Positions 33,749 through 37,662 of a DNA stretch of 37,662 nucleotides are shown piece after piece. The notes below the pieces were generated by a model. It was given only the letters and a program-made list of their open reading frames with translations. It was not told the origin of the DNA and did no database searches. Made by a program: the position numbers and the translations under genes. Source of the DNA: Bacteroidales bacterium (GTDB lineage: Bacteria; Bacteroidota; Bacteroidia; Bacteroidales; P3); NCBI GenBank assembly GCA_017428115.1, contig JAFRRK010000088.1, positions 1 through 37,662 of the forward strand, read 5' to 3'. The stretch's first letter is position 1; every line of letters begins with the position of its first letter.

Positions 33749-34546
33749 TCAATAATGCCTCAAATGCTCCTGACGGAAACGACTTTTGATAAACCGTATC
33801 TCCCTATCGCCCTTGCCAATGATAAACCACGGGTTGCGCCAAGGCCATTTGTTACGCACTATATGCTTCTCCCGAGCCGGAGTATTCCCCTCAAGGCACA
33901 GTATCGCCACCCTCCCCTTAGCATCGCGCGCCACATCTGCCACCACAATGGCATGGCCATATTCCTCGCCCTCCTCGGCAGGGTGCACCAACAAGTCGCC
34001 CCCCTCCACGTCGGAGAAAAGCCGAGGCATGGTTTCACGATAGACCGAGGCAGTGTTGCACCACTTATACACCTCCAGCAAATAATCCTCAAAATGTTGC
34101 CGCAGGCTGTCTGGCGACACCGTGTCGGCATGGTAGCACAACACCGAGTCGCACACATCGGTAAAACAAATCTCTTCGTAACGTCCCTGCTGCCAAAGAT
34201 ATTCTGCCCATAGCCTTATGGCCACGTCGGCACACTGCTCATACTTGCTCAACAGCGGCTGGTCAACAATAGCTGCCGCCATAAACTGGTGCTTGGCCTC
34301 TTGCCCACTATACAGGTGCAGCTTGGCCCCCGCCCCTTTCAGTGGCAAGGCACGCAGATAGGCCGCATAACTATCCACCGGCACCTCCACACGCGAGAAA
34401 CCTCTAGGAGCAGGAATATCACCCACCTGCGTGGCATGCCACGGGTTGGTGCTGTTGAATGCTCGCCAATATGCTGCGCCCGCCACCACCAGCAGCAGCA
34501 ATGCCGGGACCGCAACCCACACAATCCTCCTTACCCTCCCAGTCAT
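33749..34546 (-). CDS. DUF4846 family protein
   Basis: The 265-residue protein has an N-terminal membrane segment or uncleaved signal (VWVAVPALLLLVVAGAAYW) and the DUF4846 pattern: GFSRVEVPVDSYAAYLRALPLKG, LHLYSG, QCADVAIRLWAEYLW, and GDLLVHPAEEGEEYGHAIVVADVA followed by LEGNTPA. It is likely periplasmic. No biochemical function is known to me. The ATG overlaps the stop of galM (ATGA), so it is coupled to it. Confidence 0.9.
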   Translation of the reverse strand: MTGRVRRIVWVAVPALLLLVVAGAAYWRAFNSTNPWHATQVGDIPAPRGFSRVEVPVDSYAAYLRALPLKGAGAKLHLYSGQEAKHQFMAAAIVDQPLLSKYEQCADVAIRLWAEYLWQQGRYEEICFTDVCDSVLCYHADTVSPDSLRQHFEDYLLEVYKWCNTASVYRETMPRLFSDVEGGDLLVHPAEEGEEYGHAIVVADVARDAKGRVAILCLEGNTPAREKHIVRNKWPWRNPWFIIGKGDREIRFIKSRFRQEHLRHY

Positions 34547-35547
34547 CTGTCCGCAATGCTAAATTTAAAACAGGTGTGGCTTTCAAACATCTCGCCAGCA
34601 TGCAAATAACCGCTCGACTCCGCCCAATGGCGGTTGGGACTATCGGGATACAGCTGTGTCTCCAAACAGACGGCAGCATGCTTCGTGTACGCCACGCCGC
34701 CTTTGCCCACCACGCTACCGTCGAGGAAGTTGCCCGTATAAAGCTGCATGCCGGGGGCCGTGGTCCACACTTCCATCACTATGCCTGTCAGCGGACTTTC
34801 CAAACGGGCTGCGCCCCCCCTGCCTTCGAGCACATAGTTGTGGTCATACCCATTGCCGTTGACAAGCTGCAGGTGGTCGGCCTCTATGTCCCGCCCTATG
34901 GCCTTGGGTGAGCGGAAATCAAAAGGTGTGCCCGCCACAGGTTCTTTCACCCCAATAGGCAGGAAGGTTTCGTCATTGGGCATATATTGGTCGGCGCTGA
35001 TAGTCAGCAGGTGGTTCAACACCGTGGTGCGGCCATCTCCATTGAGATTGAAATAACTATGATTGGTCATGTTGATGACTGTGGTTTGGTCGCTCACCGC
35101 GGCATAGTCTATCTGCAGACCATTGTCGTCCGTCACCCGGTATGCCACCTTCGCCTCCACATTGCCGGGAAAGCCATTGTCGCCATCGGGGCTCAGGAGG
35201 TGCAGCACCACGCTGTCACGCCCGGCGCTCACCACATCGAAACGCCTATACTGCCAGCCGTCGGGACCCCCATGCAGGGTATGAGGGCCATTGTTCTGTG
35301 GCAGCTGTATCGTCCGCCCGTCCACAACGATGCGGCCATTACCCAAACGGTTGGCATACCGACCGATGGCAGCACCAAAATCGTTGGCATGACGCTCGTG
35401 CCTGTAGTCCTCCAAATGGTCGAAGCCGAGCACCACGTCGCGCGACACCCCATCGCGGTCGGGCACACGTATTGCCACAATTCTAGCCCCATAGTCGGCC
35501 ACTTCCACCGTCATGCCTTTTCCATTGGTAATAGTGAATCGCTCCAT
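34543..35547 (-). CDS. galM: Aldose 1-epimerase (galactose mutarotase)
   Basis: GalM interconverts alpha and beta anomers of aldohexoses. The 334-residue protein starts MERFTITNGKGM and has NRLGNGRIVVDG, GPHTLHGGPDGW (catalytic histidine), NMTNHSYFNLNG (second catalytic histidine) and CLETQLYPDSPN with the conserved glutamate. The longer frame to 35628 only reads through repeat DNA, so I use ATG 35547. It has no visible signal peptide and is probably cytoplasmic. It is coupled to DUF4846 downstream and follows the C_GCAxxG gene by 49 bases. Confidence 0.95.
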   Translation of the reverse strand: MERFTITNGKGMTVEVADYGARIVAIRVPDRDGVSRDVVLGFDHLEDYRHERHANDFGAAIGRYANRLGNGRIVVDGRTIQLPQNNGPHTLHGGPDGWQYRRFDVVSAGRDSVVLHLLSPDGDNGFPGNVEAKVAYRVTDDNGLQIDYAAVSDQTTVINMTNHSYFNLNGDGRTTVLNHLLTISADQYMPNDETFLPIGVKEPVAGTPFDFRSPKAIGRDIEADHLQLVNGNGYDHNYVLEGRGGAARLESPLTGIVMEVWTTAPGMQLYTGNFLDGSVVGKGGVAYTKHAAVCLETQLYPDSPNRHWAESSGYLHAGEMFESHTCFKFSIADR

Positions 35548-35560
35548 AATATGTATATCT

Positions 35561-35584
35561 GAGAGTTGACAATTGAGAGTTGAC
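35561..35584. repeat. Direct repeat GAGAGTTGAC with AATT spacer
   Basis: Two identical 10-base copies sit just upstream of galM. The TGAGAGTTGA core is the complement of the CAACTCT heptamer family. A regulatory site is possible but there is no direct support. Confidence 0.5.
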
Positions 35585-35596
35585 ATTATTGCATTA

Positions 35597-35950
35597 TCAT
35601 TCGCAATCTTCAAGCAGGCGGGCGGCACAGCCCACTAAGTCGCTGCATGAATGCCCCTGTCCCTGCATTTGCAACAGGCGAGGACAGTTGGTGTCGCCAT
35701 TCTCCTCGCGGAATCGATTAGCCAAACCCTTAAACATCATCGTGTTGCCAGTCAGTCCACACACCATAGCCATGCCGCTCACACAGCCGCACGTCTCTTT
35801 TATACCCGACATGCCGCGTCCAAAAGCTGATGCCATCATCATAGCCGACTGCTCGTCAATAGGCAGCCTATCTCTATAAGCCATCACCACTGCCTGACAG
35901 CAGTTGCAGCCCTTGTCATGCAGTTCCCTGGCCAATTCTTCTCTATTCAT
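35597..35950 (-). CDS. C_GCAxxG_C_C family (cysteine-rich) protein
   Basis: The 117-residue protein carries the cysteine pattern of the C_GCAxxG_C_C family: KGCNCCQAVVMAYRD, AFGRGMSGIKETCGCVSGMAMVCG, CPRLLQM, CSDLVGCAARLLEDCE. The clustered cysteines suggest redox or metal binding in the cytoplasm; the actual role is unknown. The start is ATG 35950, since the TTG four codons before has no support. It follows the LRR gene by 14 bases, so both are likely in one operon with galM and DUF4846. Confidence 0.9.
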   Translation of the reverse strand: MNREELARELHDKGCNCCQAVVMAYRDRLPIDEQSAMMMASAFGRGMSGIKETCGCVSGMAMVCGLTGNTMMFKGLANRFREENGDTNCPRLLQMQGQGHSCSDLVGCAARLLEDCE

Positions 35951-35964
35951 ATTATAAAACAAAT

Positions 35965-36528
35965 TTAATATTCCAATATTTCGGTAAACAAACGCCAGCC
36001 CACCGCACTCTTATACAGCTCATAGGTGCCTAGCGGCACACGCAGGGGGATGTCCAAGTCCACCTTGTCGAAAGCCGATTCGTCCATCTTAGGCGGCTGA
36101 GGTGCCTCCACCACAATATACTCTATCCTCTTGCAACCCGCAAAGGCGCTCTCGCCCACCTGCGTCACTGTAGAGGGGATGACCAGGCGGGTGATGCGGT
36201 CGCAGCCGCTGAAGGCAAAGTAATTAATCGATGTAACGGTGTAGATGGTCGTGTCGTCATCCTCGGGGTCGGCATGGCGGCCCTTGGCTCGGTCGGGAGT
36301 CACCTTCTCAGGTATCGAGAGCTGGCCGCTCGGCTTGGCGAAACCCTTCCAGGCCTCCTCCTCCGAGGCTCCCGGATAGGTCACCTCCACCGTCGCACCC
36401 TTCTTGCCTCCGGTGCTGGTGATGTAGAAATAGAGCGTGTTGCCCCCTATCTTCTTGGCAAAGTCGTAGTCCTGCGCCTGGCTCAGCCATGCCAGCAGGA
36501 CAAAACATAGCAGCATTATCCTTTTCAT
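35965..36528 (-). CDS. Short exported BspA-like leucine-rich repeat protein
   Basis: The 187-residue protein has a signal peptide (MKRIMLLCFVLLAWLSQAQ) and a C-terminal half with one or two BspA-type LRR_5 repeats (INYFAFSGCDRITRLVIPSTVTQVGESAFAGCKRIEYI) ending VPLGTYELYKSAVGWRLF, as in many Bacteroidota surface proteins. It is much shorter than classical BspA. It has no T9SS C-terminal domain that I can see. I chose ATG 36528 because it gives the signal peptide. Confidence 0.85.
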   Translation of the reverse strand: MKRIMLLCFVLLAWLSQAQDYDFAKKIGGNTLYFYITSTGGKKGATVEVTYPGASEEEAWKGFAKPSGQLSIPEKVTPDRAKGRHADPEDDDTTIYTVTSINYFAFSGCDRITRLVIPSTVTQVGESAFAGCKRIEYIVVEAPQPPKMDESAFDKVDLDIPLRVPLGTYELYKSAVGWRLFTEILEY

Positions 36529-36550
36529 ATCCCCATTAACGCAACTGAGC

Positions 36551-36558
36551 CAAAAATA
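36551..36558 (-). promoter_or_regulatory. Possible -7 box for the LRR gene
   Basis: The minus strand reads TATTTTTG, an exact TAnnTTTG match about 22 bases upstream of the ATG. No TTTG at proper -33 spacing is evident. Confidence 0.4.
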
Positions 36559-36857
36559 TTGCACCCTCCACAACTTCGCGAGAGACCGGGGCTCCGCAGA
36601 ACGCAGTGCCCCAGCCTCTAATAATATTGTTTTGTCATGTTTTTCACTTAGTATTTAAAGAGAGTTGAGAATTGAGAAACGTATAAAGTAATATAAAAAC
36701 TGTTCAACACTCAATTCCATTATCGCCTCCCTCAATATATATCTGTCAAATATGCCCAAATCGGCACCCCCAACCATTAAAAATTAAGATTATTTAACAC
36801 TTATAGTGCCGAGGATTCTAATTCTTCACATTCTACAAGAAATCGGCTGAAGGTTGA

Positions 36858-37064
36858 ACTCCGACCCTAAAACGGCAAGGACATGGCAGGTATAGGGCAA
36901 TAGAGCTTACAAATATCGAAGCAGCCAATGTGATTGAGGTGAAAGGGAGTGATATATTGCAGGTGAACGAGCATGGCTGCGTTGAAGGCACTGGATTATT
37001 AAGCATAGTTCGACAGGTCAATTTGTTCCCCAAAAAAGCGACATATTACACAAAAACCTGCTAA
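36858..37064 (+). pseudogene. Open frame with protein-like composition but no start
   Basis: Sixty-eight codons are open without an ATG. The translation reads YRAIELTNIEAANVIEVKG then SDILQVNEHGCVEGTG, more protein-like than the neighbouring DNA. It could be a truncated gene remnant. I do not recognise the family and the call is weak. Confidence 0.2.
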
Positions 37065-37258
37065 TCCGTAATACTTGCAATAGAAAAAAACAGAAAGTAT
37101 CCGACATAAGTGTTCTAATTTGTCCCACCGAAGGGTGATACATCCATTCATCCCCATTGTCATCGTCATCGTCATCATGTCCCACTTTACTTAGTGGCGA
37201 GGCGTTATCTAGGGAAAAGAAAAAGCTGACTCTCTTTGCAATAGCTTTGTACAACGTT

Positions 37259-37288
37259 GTGCCACTTTTTTATTTTTAAAAGTGGCAC
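37259..37288. repeat. Perfect 11-base-pair inverted repeat
   Basis: GTGCCACTTTT pairs with AAAAGTGGCAC around an 8-base T-rich loop. The motif TGCCACTTTTT also occurs at 9936 and 37479, both in spacers. It could act as a terminator or be an unmobilised repeat element. Confidence 0.6.
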
Positions 37289-37420
37289 CCTAATTTTTGC
37301 CTTTGTTCGGTATAATTATATCAGACGGACAATAGTACCCACCTTAATCACACACCATGCCTTCGTTGTGCCTTCATTGTGCCTTCGCTCCCGGCGACGA
37401 AGGAAGAGGGAGAGGAAGGA

Positions 37421-37469
37421 AGAGGTAAGAGGTAAGAGGTAAGAGGTAAGAAGTAAGAGCTAAGAAGTA
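37421..37469. repeat. Seven tandem heptamers AGAGGTA type
   Basis: The units are four AGAGGTA, then AGAAGTA, AGAGCTA and AGAAGTA. They run in unbroken seven-base register. Their sequence is related to the complement (AGAGTTG) of the CAACTCT units downstream, so the two blocks are in opposite orientation. Confidence 0.85.
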
Positions 37470-37489
37470 AGGGGCAGCTGCCACTTTTT

Positions 37490-37662
<173 letters not shown>

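Larger units (their letters stand above)
36574..37420. other. Gene-free right spacer with short repeats
   Basis: No intact gene is present. It contains GAGTTGAGAATTGAGA-like repeats near 36661, an unassigned open frame (36858-37064), a TCATCG trinucleotide run at 37160-37177, an inverted repeat at 37259-37288, and tandem 11-base units GCCTTCGTTGT/GCCTTCATTGT at 37359-37380. No RNA gene is recognised. Confidence 0.6.

Noticed and set aside
37160-37177. Trinucleotide run TCATCG as coding Asp-repeat
   Set aside because: The minus-strand frame reading DDDDDD continues into an uninformative Phe-rich translation; no gene support.

Overview
The window looks like chromosomal DNA from a member of the Bacteroidota, most likely an uncultured gut- or rumen-type Bacteroidales. 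The evidence is a PorP/SprF-type outer-membrane protein, a GH92 mannosidase lipoprotein, a CarboxypepD_reg/DUF5686 protein, DUF4846 and C_GCAxxG_C_C proteins, promoter -7 boxes of the form TAnnTTTG, few Shine-Dalgarno sites, and A/T-rich spacers between more G/C-rich genes. I see no rRNA, tRNA, CRISPR array, intact transposase or integrase, so most of the window is ordinary chromosome.

Layout. Positions 1-1043 hold no intact gene: two promoter-like sites are each followed by a decayed or chimeric short reading frame, then a 9-base repeat array, a strong hairpin and a 7-base repeat array. From 1044 to 18311 nearly everything is on the minus strand: DUF5686 protein, serS, mnmE with a small membrane protein, uvrA, a three-gene exported group (barrel-like protein, unknown 503-residue protein, M48 protease with a barrel-like tail), fba, ispE and a PhoH-family ATPase. 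From 18733 to 27374 the plus strand carries a ROK sugar kinase, a GH92 alpha-mannosidase, a small lipoprotein, tsaD, a PorP/SprF protein, a PD40/OmpA-like protein and a fumarylacetoacetate-hydrolase-family enzyme, several packed tightly enough to be co-transcribed. From 27371 to 32686 the minus strand carries a DEDDh exonuclease coupled to kdsA, a four-helix-bundle protein, an acyl-CoA synthetase and a dihydroorotate-dehydrogenase-like flavoprotein. A TPR membrane protein on plus (32960-33640) ends at a clear terminator. The last operon (36528-33749, minus) is short LRR protein, C_GCAxxG protein, galM, DUF4846 protein. Positions 36574-37662 contain no intact gene and end in long heptamer arrays.

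Functional themes are envelope biogenesis and export (kdsA, ispE, the M48 group, PorP with its OmpA-like partner), sugar handling (GH92, ROK kinase, galM, fba), and translation and repair housekeeping (serS, mnmE, tsaD, uvrA). The most unusual signal is not a gene: degenerate 7-base tandem repeats (CAACTCT / AAACTCT and their complements) recur in many spacers, sometimes touching stop codons, and end in a large array of two opposed halves around a palindrome at the right edge. The other items worth following are the M48-barrel fusion, the decayed small-gene cassettes at the left edge, and an OmpA-like domain lacking its usual peptidoglycan-binding aspartate.
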